Below are positions 44,379 to 53,593 of a stretch of DNA of 64,000 nucleotides, piece after piece. The stretch lies in assembly GCF_019656655.1 (NCBI RefSeq), contig NZ_BPMV01000002.1, forward strand, positions 1,054,001 to 1,118,000, given 5' to 3'. The stretch comes from Tsukamurella sp. TY48. GTDB lineage: Bacteria > Actinomycetota > Actinomycetes > Mycobacteriales > Mycobacteriaceae. The translations under genes were made by a program, and so were the position numbers. Within the stretch, counting starts at the first letter, position 1; each line of letters starts with the position of its first letter. Below the pieces are notes generated by a model that saw only the letters and a list, made by a program, of their open reading frames with translations, was not told the DNA's origin and did no database searches.

Positions 44379-45727
44379 GCGGGGACCCCGGCCTCGGCGC
44401 GGATCGCATCGACGAGCACGGCGACACCATCGGCGAGGGTGTCCTCGCCGATCACCAGCGGCGGGAGCAGCCGGATGACGTTGCCGTAGGTGCCGCAGGT
44501 GAGCACGAGCACGCCCTGCTTGAGGCATGCGGCGGCCACGGCCTTGGTGAGATCGGCGTCGGGGGTCGTGCCGTCCTCGCGGACGAACTCGATCGCCAGC
44601 ATGAGGCCGCGCCCGCGGACATCGCCGACGGCGGGAACGGCGGCGGCCAGCTCCTGCAGCGTGGCTTTGGTGCGGGCGCCGAGCTCGGCGGCGCGGCCGG
44701 GCAGGTCGAGCTCGCGGATGCGGCCGATCGCGGCGAGCGCGGCGGCGCAGGCCACGGGGTTGCCGCCGTAGGTGCCGCCGAGGCCGCCCGCGTGCACGGA
44801 GTCCATGAGGTCGGCGCGGCCGACCACGGCCGACAGCGGCATACCGCCCGCGATGCCCTTGGCGAGAGTGATGAGATCGGGTACCACGCCCTCCTCCTCG
44901 CAGGCGAACCAGCGGCCGGTGCGGCCGAAGCCGGTCTGCACCTCGTCGGCGATGAAGACGACACCGTTCTCGCGGCACCATGCCGCGACCGCGGGCAGGA
45001 ATCCCGGTGCGGGCTCGATGAACCCGCCCTCACCCTGGATCGGCTCGATGATCACGGCGGCCACCTGATCGCCGCCGATCTGCTTCTCGATCGCGGTGAT
45101 GGCGCGGGCGGCCGCCTCGGGTCCGGTGAGGCCGGCCTGGTCGCGGAACGGGTAGGACATCGGCATCCGGTAGACCTCGGACGCGAACGGACCGAAGCCG
45201 TGCTTGTAGGGCATCGACTTGGCGGTGAGCGCCATCGTGAGGTTCGTGCGGCCGTGGTACGCGTGATCGAAGGCCACGACGGCGTTGCGGCCGGTGGCGT
45301 GGCGGGCGATCTTGACCGCGTTCTCCACCGCCTCGGCGCCCGAGTTGAAGAGCACGGCCCGACGGGGACCGTCGCCCGGCGTGAGTGCGACGAGCTGCTC
45401 GGCGACGGCGATGTACTCCTCGTACGGCGTCACCATGAAGCAGGTGTGGGTGAACCGCGCCGCCTGCTTCGCGATGGCCTCGGCGACGGCCGGGTCGCTG
45501 GCGCCCACGTTGGTCACGGCGATGCCCGCGCCCAGGTCGATGAGGCTGTTGCCGTCGACGTCGAGGATCACGCCGCCGTCGGCGTCCGCGGCGTACACCG
45601 GCGCGGTGGAGGCCACGCCCGCGGGGATCACGGCGGCACGGCGCTCGGCGAGCGCGCGGGAGGCGGGGCCGGGCAGCTCGGTGGCGAGCTGGCGGACCTG
45701 GGGCAGGCGATAGCTGATCGTGGGCAC
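44375..45727 (-). CDS. gabT: 4-aminobutyrate aminotransferase
   Basis: 450 residues of class III aminotransferases. GAGIAVTNVGASDPAV, the phosphate-binding FNSGAEAVENAVK, HGRTNL, EPIQGEGGF, DEVQTGFGRTG and PLP lysine Lys290 (LAKGIAGG) follow in order. It converts GABA and 2-oxoglutarate to succinic semialdehyde and glutamate. GTG 45727 follows AGGAGG at 5 bases. It is the first gene of gabT-gabD and divergent from a PucR regulator; an inverted repeat lies between. Confidence 0.94.
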   Translation of the reverse strand: MPTISYRLPQVRQLATELPGPASRALAERRAAVIPAGVASTAPVYAADADGGVILDVDGNSLIDLGAGIAVTNVGASDPAVAEAIAKQAARFTHTCFMVTPYEEYIAVAEQLVALTPGDGPRRAVLFNSGAEAVENAVKIARHATGRNAVVAFDHAYHGRTNLTMALTAKSMPYKHGFGPFASEVYRMPMSYPFRDQAGLTGPEAAARAITAIEKQIGGDQVAAVIIEPIQGEGGFIEPAPGFLPAVAAWCRENGVVFIADEVQTGFGRTGRWFACEEEGVVPDLITLAKGIAGGMPLSAVVGRADLMDSVHAGGLGGTYGGNPVACAAALAAIGRIRELDLPGRAAELGARTKATLQELAAAVPAVGDVRGRGLMLAIEFVREDGTTPDADLTKAVAAACLKQGVLVLTCGTYGNVIRLLPPLVIGEDTLADGVAVLVDAIRAEAGVPA

Positions 45728-45737
45728 GGGGCCTCCT

Positions 45738-45792
45738 GGCGTCGTGGGCTCGCGGCGCGAGCGCGTTCCCTGTGAGGATCCACCACGACGCC
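45738..45792. promoter_or_regulatory. Split inverted repeat between gabT and the PucR regulator
   Basis: GGCGTCGTGG at 45738-45747 and CCACGACGCC at 45783-45792 are perfect 10-base inverted half-sites with a 35-base spacer. CTCGCG/CGCGAG dyad at 45749-45761 lies inside. A PucR regulator could bind the pair and loop the DNA. Confidence 0.45.
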
Positions 45793-45844
45793 CTCCGACC
45801 ACACCTGCCGATTCGTCTACCGCGCGCCCTCGAAACACGCCATC

Positions 45845-47329
45845 ATGTACACCATGACCACGACCGTCGCCTGGCTCGCCGGACTGCCGGACCTCCGCCT
45901 GCGCGTACGCGCGGGCAGGCGCGGCACGCACCGCGACATCCGCCACGTGCAGACCATCGAGCACGCCGAGCCCTTCGAATGGCTCTCGGGCGGCGAGCTC
46001 GTGCTCACCACCGGGGTCAGCCTGAGCGATGATGTCGATCGGACCGCGTACGTGCAGCGGATGGCCGAATCAGGTATCGCGGCATTGGGTTTCGGTGTGG
46101 GACTGTCGTTCCCCAGCATTCCCGCGGACCTCCTCGACGCCGCCGAGGCGGCGGGCCTACCGGTGCTGGAGATACCGCGATCGACACCCTTCGAGGCGGT
46201 CTCGCACGCGGTGCTCGACCAGTTGGCATCGGCCCGGTACGACGCCCTGCTCCGTGCGGCGCGGGCCCAGCCGCGGATGACCCGGGCGGTACTCCACGAC
46301 GGTGCCTCCGCACTGGTGCGTGAACTCGCCGCCACGCTGGAGGGCCGAGTGGCCGTGCTCGATCGGGCGGGCGGCATCGTCGCCGCGCATCCGGCGGGAT
46401 TCGTCCCCGAGGCGCTCCCCACCGCCACGGCGGACGCGTTGACCAGCTCCGACGCGGGCGGACAATCGGTGACAGTGCTGGCGATCGGACGGCGCGCCGA
46501 GCACGGCCGGCTGGTGCTGGTGGGCGAGCAGCCGCCCGGCCCCACCGGCCAGATCCTGCTCGGCCACGCGGCCTCGCTGCTCGCCCTCGACGCGGCCAAA
46601 CCCGACCGCGTGCGCGCGGCGCAGGATCGGGTGGACGCCGCCGCCTTCGCCCTGGCGCTGGCGCACGGCGGCGAGACCGGGCTCGACGGCGCTGCGGGAG
46701 CCGACGGCCGGATCCGCGTGCTCGCCCTGCGCGCGGCCGATGAGGACGCCGCACACCGTGTGGAAGCGGCGGTCGGTGCGGCTCTGGCCGAGGCTCGGCG
46801 ACCGGGGTACGTGCATCGCGCGGCTACCCGGATCGATGTGCTGGTGGCCTCCGACGTCGATACCGCCGCCGCCGATCGCCTCCTCTCGGCGCTGCCGACC
46901 GGGGTGCGCTCGACGACCTCGGCGGGCCTCGGATCGGCCCGGCCGTTGTCCCGGGTGCAGGAGGCGGCCCAGGAGGCCGCGATCCTGTTGGGCGCCGCGG
47001 AACGCGGGGGCCCGGTGGCCGATTCGACCACGACGGCGGGAGCGCTACTGCTGGCGCCCGGACCCGCACGTGAGGCGCTGACCGCGGTCGCGGACCGGCT
47101 CCTGCGCCCCCTGCGCGACCACGACGCCGAGCACGGCTCCTCGCTCCTGGAATCGCTGCGCGCCTACCTCGAAGCCAATGGCAATTGGGAGGAGGCCGCC
47201 GCGACGGCCGGAGTGCACCGGCACACGCTGCGGGCGCGGATCGGGCGCGCCGAGGCCCTGCTGGGGGCCGATCTCTCCTCGGCCCGGGTGCGCGCCGAAC
47301 TGGTGCTCGCGCTGGCGACCGCCGACTGA
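45845..47329 (+). CDS. PucR family transcriptional regulator
   Basis: 494 residues: N-terminal PucR ligand domain (about 1-140; WLSGGELVLTTG and PADLLDAAEAAGLPVLEIP), a central GGDEF-like linker fold, and a C-terminal helix-turn-helix (NGNWEEAAATAGVHRHTLRARIGRAEALLG, about 445-475). It is the usual activator of divergent catabolic genes, and in corynebacteria a PucR-type GabR activates gabTDP, so GABA sensing is the natural guess. Either ATG 45845 or the in-frame ATG 45854 could start it. The stop lies 4 bases from that of the convergent helicase. Confidence 0.9.
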   Translation: MYTMTTTVAWLAGLPDLRLRVRAGRRGTHRDIRHVQTIEHAEPFEWLSGGELVLTTGVSLSDDVDRTAYVQRMAESGIAALGFGVGLSFPSIPADLLDAAEAAGLPVLEIPRSTPFEAVSHAVLDQLASARYDALLRAARAQPRMTRAVLHDGASALVRELAATLEGRVAVLDRAGGIVAAHPAGFVPEALPTATADALTSSDAGGQSVTVLAIGRRAEHGRLVLVGEQPPGPTGQILLGHAASLLALDAAKPDRVRAAQDRVDAAAFALALAHGGETGLDGAAGADGRIRVLALRAADEDAAHRVEAAVGAALAEARRPGYVHRAATRIDVLVASDVDTAAADRLLSALPTGVRSTTSAGLGSARPLSRVQEAAQEAAILLGAAERGGPVADSTTTAGALLLAPGPAREALTAVADRLLRPLRDHDAEHGSSLLESLRAYLEANGNWEEAAATAGVHRHTLRARIGRAEALLGADLSSARVRAELVLALATAD

Positions 47330-47333
47330 CCGG

Positions 47334-50300
47334 CTATTCGGTATCGATGTCGAGCCCCACGGGCTCCCACACCTCGACGGTGCCGTCGGTGGCCTTCTCC
47401 CCCACCGTGAGCGCGCGCTGCAGCGTGAGCGGTTGCACGCCACGGCGATCGAGCGCCTGCAGGACCACCGACATCGCCGCATCGGGGTCGGTGAGGAAGA
47501 CCGACTCGCGCACCCGCACGAACTCCCAGCCGCACCGGCGCAGCTCCCGCTCGCGTTCGATGTCCGAGCGCGCCTGCTCCGGGGTCGATGCGAAGTCCGA
47601 GCCGTCGCACTCCACCGCGAGGCGGCCGTTCTCACCCGTGACCACCAGGTCGATGACCCGGTTGTTCACGGTGACCTTGGGATTGACGTGATAGCCCATG
47701 TCCCGCAATCGCACGAACACCTGCTGCTCGAAGAGGTTGTCGAAGGGTTCCACGCGGCGGTCGGTCGGTACGTCGACCGGCATCGGCTGCGCCACCTCGA
47801 CATCGGCGCGCGTGACGTAGCGCAGCAGCGACGCCCGCAGGTCGTTCGGCTTGAGATCGTCCTCGCTCACGGAGGTGAACAGCCACAGCTGATCCCGGGC
47901 GCGGGACGCGGCCACGTTGAAGCGGCGCTGGAAGTCCCGGCCGGTGAGCGCCCGGAACTTGTAGTCGGGCGCCACCACCATCGACAGCAGCACCACATCG
48001 CGCTCGTCGCCCTGGAAATCCGGCGGGGTGCCCACCCGCAGGCGGCGGGCATCCCACTCGTCCGGGTCGATGGCGGCGCGCAGGCGCCGGTACAGCTCGT
48101 CCACCTGGCCCTGGCCCTGCAGCGCGATCACGCCGAAGGTGCGGCCCTTGTACAGCGGATCGGCGAAGCACTCCACCAGCTGGTCCACGATCGCCTGGGC
48201 CTCACGGGGATTGCTGATCCGGGCGCCCTCGCCGACCACCTCGGCATCGTCGACGTGCGTCACGCGCAGCGGCACCGGACGATCGGCGCCGTAGTGCCGC
48301 ACCGGGATGAGCGGCGCGTCCGAGTAGAACTGGCGCGAGGAGAAGTCGATGATCTCCGGCATGCAGCGGAAGTGCTCCCGCAGCCGCACGGTGTGCCCGA
48401 ACCGGGTGCGCAGCAGGGTGAACAGGCTGGACCGCGGGGTCAGCGAATCCCGCAGGTAGGGCGGGATGTCGGGCAGTTGCGCGTCCAGCCGCGCGAAGAC
48501 GTCGTCGAGGTTGACCCCGGTGAAGGCCGACGGCGCACACTGGTTCTCATCGCCCACCACGATCACGCGGGGCGCGAGCCACAGCAGGAAGCTGGAGGTG
48601 ATGTCGGCCTGGCTGGCCTCGTCCACGATCACCACGTCGAAGGCATTGGGCTCGGGCGCGATCGATGCCACCACCTGCGAGATCGGCATGATCCATGCGG
48701 GCACGGCGGACTGCGCCTGTCGCATCGCCTCGCGCGCCGCCACGCGGAAGCGTTCGGCGTGCCGTCCCGAGCCACGGCCGATCGAGGCCATGTGATCGCG
48801 GTAGGCGTGCAGGGCCTGGATCTCGTCGAAGGTCATGCGGCGCAGGCACTGCCGCCACGCACTCGCCGTGGCGATCCGCGTGGTGTAGTGCGCCACGTCC
48901 TGCTCGGCGGACTGCAGATCGGCCTCGAGCTGGGCGTCGTCGGCGGGGTGCACGCGGCCGGCCGCCCACATCACCGCGCGGCGCCACGACCAGGCGGCGT
49001 TCATCTCGGGCACGCGGGTGTCCCAGACCGGATCGTCGGCGGTGCGCGCCATGAGGTCGAACAGGGCCGGTGCTTTGGTGCGCAGGCGCAGGGCGAGCAG
49101 GTCGAGCGCGCCGCGGTCGTCGCGCTCCGTGCGCGCGGTCTCCCAGGCGCGCCGGGCGTCGCGGATCGGTCCGTACCGGTACTGGCGCAGCGCGGCCACG
49201 AGGGCGTCACCCTCGGGCGACGGACCGCGTTCGACGATCTCCTGCACCCGCAGCCGGACGGTGTCCATCCGACTGTAGGCATCGCGGGCGCCGGCGGCGG
49301 CGGAGATCGCCACCACCTGCTCGGCGACATCGGCCACCTCGTCGAGATCCTTGGGACGGGGCGAGTTCTCGGACAGCTTCTGCATGGCGTGCACCATGCG
49401 GTCGCGTTCGCTGACGAGCCGCACCACGGTGCGGGCGCGCAGCAGTTGGTCCGCGGCCTGGCTGAGCCGCTCGGAGCGGGTGCGGGGCGAGCCGGTGCCC
49501 GTGGGATCGGCGGCCGGCGCCTCCAGGCCGAGCGCGGTGAGCACGGTGGCCACCCGGCCGATCGCGTCCTCCACCACCAGGTGCCGCTCGGCGGCGAGCA
49601 GGAAGTCGCGATCGGAGCCCTCGTCACCGTCGACCACGATGCCGAGGCCCGTCTGCTCGAAGTCCTTCTGCTCGGGCTTGCGGAACCGCTTGCGGGGCTC
49701 GTTGCCGTTGTCCAGGAAGCGGGCGTACCGCTCGATCGCGGTCCGGTCGTTCGCATCCGGGGTGTCGCTCAGTTCCACTGCGGCACCGTCGAGCTCGACG
49801 TCTGCGGCGCGCGCGATCGCGATCTGGTCCTCCAGGCCCACGAGGCGCGCGGCCAGGTGCGCCCGAGTACCGATCAGCATGTCCTCGGCGAGGAGCTGCG
49901 CGGACGGTGGGAACCGCCGCACCCGGTCGACGAGCTCGGTGATCACATCGGCGCGGGCCTTGATCACGCTGAGCTGATCGGCGTCCACGCCGCCGAGTAC
50001 GTGGGCCAGCGCACCGTCGCCGTCGACCGCATCGCTGAGCGGCGAATCGGCCAGGATCGCGGTGAGCTGCTCGATATCGTCGACGTCCGGCACCTCGGCC
50101 GACAGATCGGGAAGGCTGTGTGCGAGCCGGCGGGAGAAGACCTCGTCGTTGCGCCGCAACAGATCCACCAGTCGCGCGAACTCGCGGGTGTCGAGCGGCG
50201 GCACCGTCCCGTCGATGGGCCCGGGCAGCCAGGAGTACTGGTCCGCGTCGCGGCGCACCTGCGTGACCACCTCGGCGGGCTTGCCGGAGTACGCCGAGCT

Positions 50301-51566
50301 GAGCCACTCGGACTCCTCGGTCTCGGCCGTCCGCAGCGCCCACACCTCGCGGACCAGGTCCTCGCGGCGGGCCACGGCACGGTCGCGCTTGGCGCGCAGA
50401 TCCCGCAGCTCGGCGTCGGCGAGCGCCTCGGAATAGGTGGACTTACGGGTCGCGATCTCGGTGACGGACGCGGCGAGCGACGCCGAACCGTCCTTGGTGA
50501 CGTCGGTGACCGAGACCACCAACTGCCGCAGCTCCGGCGGCAGCTTGTCCTCGAGGACCGCGAGGGCCTGCGCCTTCTCGGACACCACGAGGACCCGCTG
50601 CCCCTTCGCCAGGAGCGCGGCGAGCAGGTTGGCGATGGTGTGCGTCTTGCCGGTACCGGGCGGTCCCTCGACCACAACACCGGTGTCGCCGCCCATGTGG
50701 GCGAGGATGTCGCGCTGCTCCACGTTCGAGGGCAGCACGTAGTAGGCCTCGTCGAGCAGTTCGGCGGGGCCGATGGCGCCGACCTCGCCGAGCATGCGCA
50801 GCCGCTCGCCGGAATCGACCGCCTCCACCAATTGCGCCAGCCCCACCGGGACGGTGTGCTCGGGATCGGAGACGTCGGCCTTCATCGCGTCGTAGAAGCC
50901 GAGCAGCGGCGCGGACCCGCGGGTGCGCAGCACCAGCGCGGGCGCGAACTCGATGTGCGCGCCACCGTCGCGGGACGCGGCACCGAGCCACTGCTCGGTG
51001 AACTGCTCGCAGGCGGGATCGAGCACGGTGCGGGCGGTCTCGCGCAGCTCGTCCTGCAGGTCGGCCGAGCCGGACAGGTCGAACGACGGGAGCCCGGCCA
51101 ACAGGAGCGAGTCCTCGACGCGGGGCACCGAATCGCGCGGCAGGACCACCGAGAGCTTGCGGCCGCGGCGGTCGCGTTCGAGCAGGACGGGCTGGGTGAG
51201 CAGGTGGGCGCGGATGCGGGTGTCGCCGTCCCGGGCGGTGAGCAGGCCCGAGGCCAGCACCAGCTCCACCGACTCGGGATGGTCGGCCAGCTCGTCGTAC
51301 ACGCGCAGCAGGCGGGCGTGCGGCGAATCGGGCCCGTCGTCGCCCTGGCGGGGCACGGTGAAGATGGTGCCGCCGGGCTTGGTATCGGCGTCCCAGCTGT
51401 CGGTGAGCGCGCCGGTACCGGTGAGCGGCAGGACCGCGAGGTGATCGTCCAGATCGCGCGCGACCACGGAACGGGAACGGATCAGCTCGTCCAGGTACTG
51501 CAACAGCCGGACGACGCGATCCCGACGGCCGCCCGGGCCGTCGCCCTGCTCATCGGCGGCGGTCAT
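47334..51566 (-). CDS. SF1 (Upf1-like) helicase with C-terminal MTES_1575-type nuclease domain
   Basis: 1410 residues. Walker A GPPGTGKT with Lys307 begins an Upf1-like SF1 helicase core, interrupted by a long helical insertion (about 370-950), with Walker B VIVDEAS (Asp982-Glu983) and later motifs REHFRCMPEII, GDERDVV and VAASRARDQLWLFT. The final 120 residues contain Asp1306 and Glu1319 (DLVVTGENG, AVECDGSDF) and a C-terminal GWEFVRVRESVF, the pattern of very-short-patch-like REase_MTES_1575 nucleases. Such helicase-nuclease fusions are widespread in actinobacteria and often suspected of DNA repair or phage defence; nothing here proves either. GAGGAG precedes the start. No obvious partner gene is adjacent. 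Confidence 0.8.
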   Translation of the reverse strand: MTAADEQGDGPGGRRDRVVRLLQYLDELIRSRSVVARDLDDHLAVLPLTGTGALTDSWDADTKPGGTIFTVPRQGDDGPDSPHARLLRVYDELADHPESVELVLASGLLTARDGDTRIRAHLLTQPVLLERDRRGRKLSVVLPRDSVPRVEDSLLLAGLPSFDLSGSADLQDELRETARTVLDPACEQFTEQWLGAASRDGGAHIEFAPALVLRTRGSAPLLGFYDAMKADVSDPEHTVPVGLAQLVEAVDSGERLRMLGEVGAIGPAELLDEAYYVLPSNVEQRDILAHMGGDTGVVVEGPPGTGKTHTIANLLAALLAKGQRVLVVSEKAQALAVLEDKLPPELRQLVVSVTDVTKDGSASLAASVTEIATRKSTYSEALADAELRDLRAKRDRAVARREDLVREVWALRTAETEESEWLSSAYSGKPAEVVTQVRRDADQYSWLPGPIDGTVPPLDTREFARLVDLLRRNDEVFSRRLAHSLPDLSAEVPDVDDIEQLTAILADSPLSDAVDGDGALAHVLGGVDADQLSVIKARADVITELVDRVRRFPPSAQLLAEDMLIGTRAHLAARLVGLEDQIAIARAADVELDGAAVELSDTPDANDRTAIERYARFLDNGNEPRKRFRKPEQKDFEQTGLGIVVDGDEGSDRDFLLAAERHLVVEDAIGRVATVLTALGLEAPAADPTGTGSPRTRSERLSQAADQLLRARTVVRLVSERDRMVHAMQKLSENSPRPKDLDEVADVAEQVVAISAAAGARDAYSRMDTVRLRVQEIVERGPSPEGDALVAALRQYRYGPIRDARRAWETARTERDDRGALDLLALRLRTKAPALFDLMARTADDPVWDTRVPEMNAAWSWRRAVMWAAGRVHPADDAQLEADLQSAEQDVAHYTTRIATASAWRQCLRRMTFDEIQALHAYRDHMASIGRGSGRHAERFRVAAREAMRQAQSAVPAWIMPISQVVASIAPEPNAFDVVIVDEASQADITSSFLLWLAPRVIVVGDENQCAPSAFTGVNLDDVFARLDAQLPDIPPYLRDSLTPRSSLFTLLRTRFGHTVRLREHFRCMPEIIDFSSRQFYSDAPLIPVRHYGADRPVPLRVTHVDDAEVVGEGARISNPREAQAIVDQLVECFADPLYKGRTFGVIALQGQGQVDELYRRLRAAIDPDEWDARRLRVGTPPDFQGDERDVVLLSMVVAPDYKFRALTGRDFQRRFNVAASRARDQLWLFTSVSEDDLKPNDLRASLLRYVTRADVEVAQPMPVDVPTDRRVEPFDNLFEQQVFVRLRDMGYHVNPKVTVNNRVIDLVVTGENGRLAVECDGSDFASTPEQARSDIERERELRRCGWEFVRVRESVFLTDPDAAMSVVLQALDRRGVQPLTLQRALTVGEKATDGTVEVWEPVGLDIDTE

Positions 51567-51674
51567 GTGCTCCTCGAGTCTCTCGGGTCGGCGCAGGCCG
51601 ACGCTTCGGCGCGCCCACGATGGGCTACACCTTGACTAGAGGTTAATGCATATCGCCGAAGAGCCGACAGGTCA

Positions 51675-53486
51675 TTACCTCTTGCGACCCGCGCGGAAAC
51701 GCTGCTTGCCACCGGTGGGGCGGCCCGACGGTGCCCCCGGGTCCAGTTCGAGGTTGATCAGCTGGCCCGAGATCCGGGTGCGCTCGAGGGCGTCGAAGAC
51801 CTCCCGGGGCAGGTCATCGGGCAGTTCGACGATGCTGTGATCGGGCCGGATGCTGATGTGCCCGAAGTCGCTGCGGCGAAGGCCGCCCTCGTTCGCGATC
51901 GCGCCGACGATGGCCGACGGGGTGGCGTGCTGCCGCTTGCCGACCGCGATCCGGTACGGCGCCATCGGGCGGCCGGTCTTGCGGTGGATCGACGGCTCCC
52001 GGTCGCGGTCGCGGTCCTTGCGGCCCCGGCCGCGGTCCTCGCGGTCGCCGAAGTCCCGGTCCTTGCGGTCGCGGGCGTTGCGCTCGCGCTCCGGCGGATC
52101 GGGCTGCAGCAGGAACGACGAGCCGTCGCGGGACTGCAGCGCGAGCGCCGCGGCCACGTCGACGAGCGGTACGTCGTTGCTGCCCACGTAGTCCTCGATC
52201 AGCTTGCGGAACAGCTGCAGGTGCTCGGAGGTGAGGTTCTCGGTGATCGACTCACCGAACTTCTCCACGCGGTGGGCGTTCACGTCCTCCACCGAGGGCA
52301 GGCCCATCTCCGTGAGCGGCTGCCGCGTGGCCTTCTCGATCGCGCGCAGCAGGTGCCGCTCGCGGGGCGTCACGAACAGCAGCGCGTCGCCCTTGCGGCC
52401 GGCGCGGCCGGTACGGCCGATGCGGTGCACGTAGGACTCGGTGTCGTGCGGGATGTCGTAGTTCACCACGTGGCTGATGCGCTCGACGTCCAGACCGCGG
52501 GCCGCGACGTCGGTGGCCACCAGGATGTCGATCTTGCCGTCCTTGAGCTGCCCGATGGTGCGCTCGCGCTGGGCCTGCACGATGTCGCCGTTGATCGCGG
52601 CGGCGGCGTGCCCGCGGGCGCGCAGCTTCTCGGCGAGCTCCTCGGTGGCCGACTTGGTGCGGACGAAGATGATCATCCCGTCGAACTCCTCCACCTCCAG
52701 CAGGCGGGTGAGCGCGTCGAGCTTGCGCTGGTGCGCCACCTGCAGGTAGCGCTGGGTGATGTTCGACGCGGTCGCGGTCTTCGCCTTGACGGTGACCTCG
52801 ACCGGATCGTGCAGGTACTTCTTGGAGATCTTGCGGATCGCGGGCGGCATGGTGGCCGAGAACAGGGCCACCTGCTTGAACTCCGGGGTGTCGGCGAGGA
52901 TCCGCTCGACGTCCTCCTGGAAGCCCATGGTGAGCATCTCGTCGGCCTCGTCGAGCACCAGGAACTCGAGGTTCGACAGGTCGAGCGTGCCTTTCTCCAG
53001 GTGATCGATCACGCGGCCCGGCGTTCCGACGATGATCTGCGCGCCGCGGCGCAGCCCGGAGAGCTGCACGCCGTAGCTCTGCCCGCCGTAGATCGGCAGC
53101 ACGGTGACGTTCGGCATGTGCACGGCGTACTTGCCGAAGGCCTCGGACACCTGCAGCGCGAGCTCGCGGGTGGGCGCCAGCACCAACGCCTGCGGCTTGC
53201 GGCTCTCACCGTCGATCTTGGACAGCACGGGCACCGCGAAGGCGGCGGTCTTACCGGTGCCCGTCTGCGCGAGGCCCACCACATCGGAACCGCTGAGCAG
53301 CGGCGGAATGGTGGCGGCCTGGATCGGCGACGGGTTCTCGTAACCGACCTCGGCGAGCGCACGCAGCACTCGCTCGTCGATTCCGAGATCCAGGAAGGTG
53401 ACGGGCTCGGGACTCTCTTGGCCGGCCTGCTCGTCGGTGGCGGCGACAGCGGTGGCGGTGCGCTCGGCACCGAATTCTTCAGACAT
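51675..53486 (-). CDS. deaD: DEAD-box RNA helicase, DeaD/CsdA type
   Basis: 603 residues. Q motif (residues 30-56), Walker A AQTGTGKT (73-80), DEAD (179-182), SAT (210-212), then the helicase C domain with HRIGRTGRAGR. After a charged Arg/Asp-rich linker (about 455-500) comes a DbpA-type RNA-binding domain (YRIAVGKRQHATPSAIVGAI... about 510-580) and a basic tail. It unwinds RNA in ribosome assembly and cold adaptation in the cytoplasm. It is divergent from the acyl-CoA synthetase gene. TATGCT 9 bases before ATG could be its -10. Confidence 0.94.
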   Translation of the reverse strand: MSEEFGAERTATAVAATDEQAGQESPEPVTFLDLGIDERVLRALAEVGYENPSPIQAATIPPLLSGSDVVGLAQTGTGKTAAFAVPVLSKIDGESRKPQALVLAPTRELALQVSEAFGKYAVHMPNVTVLPIYGGQSYGVQLSGLRRGAQIIVGTPGRVIDHLEKGTLDLSNLEFLVLDEADEMLTMGFQEDVERILADTPEFKQVALFSATMPPAIRKISKKYLHDPVEVTVKAKTATASNITQRYLQVAHQRKLDALTRLLEVEEFDGMIIFVRTKSATEELAEKLRARGHAAAAINGDIVQAQRERTIGQLKDGKIDILVATDVAARGLDVERISHVVNYDIPHDTESYVHRIGRTGRAGRKGDALLFVTPRERHLLRAIEKATRQPLTEMGLPSVEDVNAHRVEKFGESITENLTSEHLQLFRKLIEDYVGSNDVPLVDVAAALALQSRDGSSFLLQPDPPERERNARDRKDRDFGDREDRGRGRKDRDRDREPSIHRKTGRPMAPYRIAVGKRQHATPSAIVGAIANEGGLRRSDFGHISIRPDHSIVELPDDLPREVFDALERTRISGQLINLELDPGAPSGRPTGGKQRFRAGRKR

Positions 53487-53593
53487 TATTTGCCCAGCAT
53501 ATGTGCTATGAGTCGGTCACGCGAAACACCAGCGGAATCGGACATCCTCCGATAGGTTGGGCACACATCCCTATCGGCTTCCAGGAGGAGCAC

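Noticed and set aside
47178-51635. Long plus-strand frame opposite the helicase-nuclease
   Set aside because: Repetitive His/Gly/Arg composition without motifs; the minus strand encodes Walker A and B.
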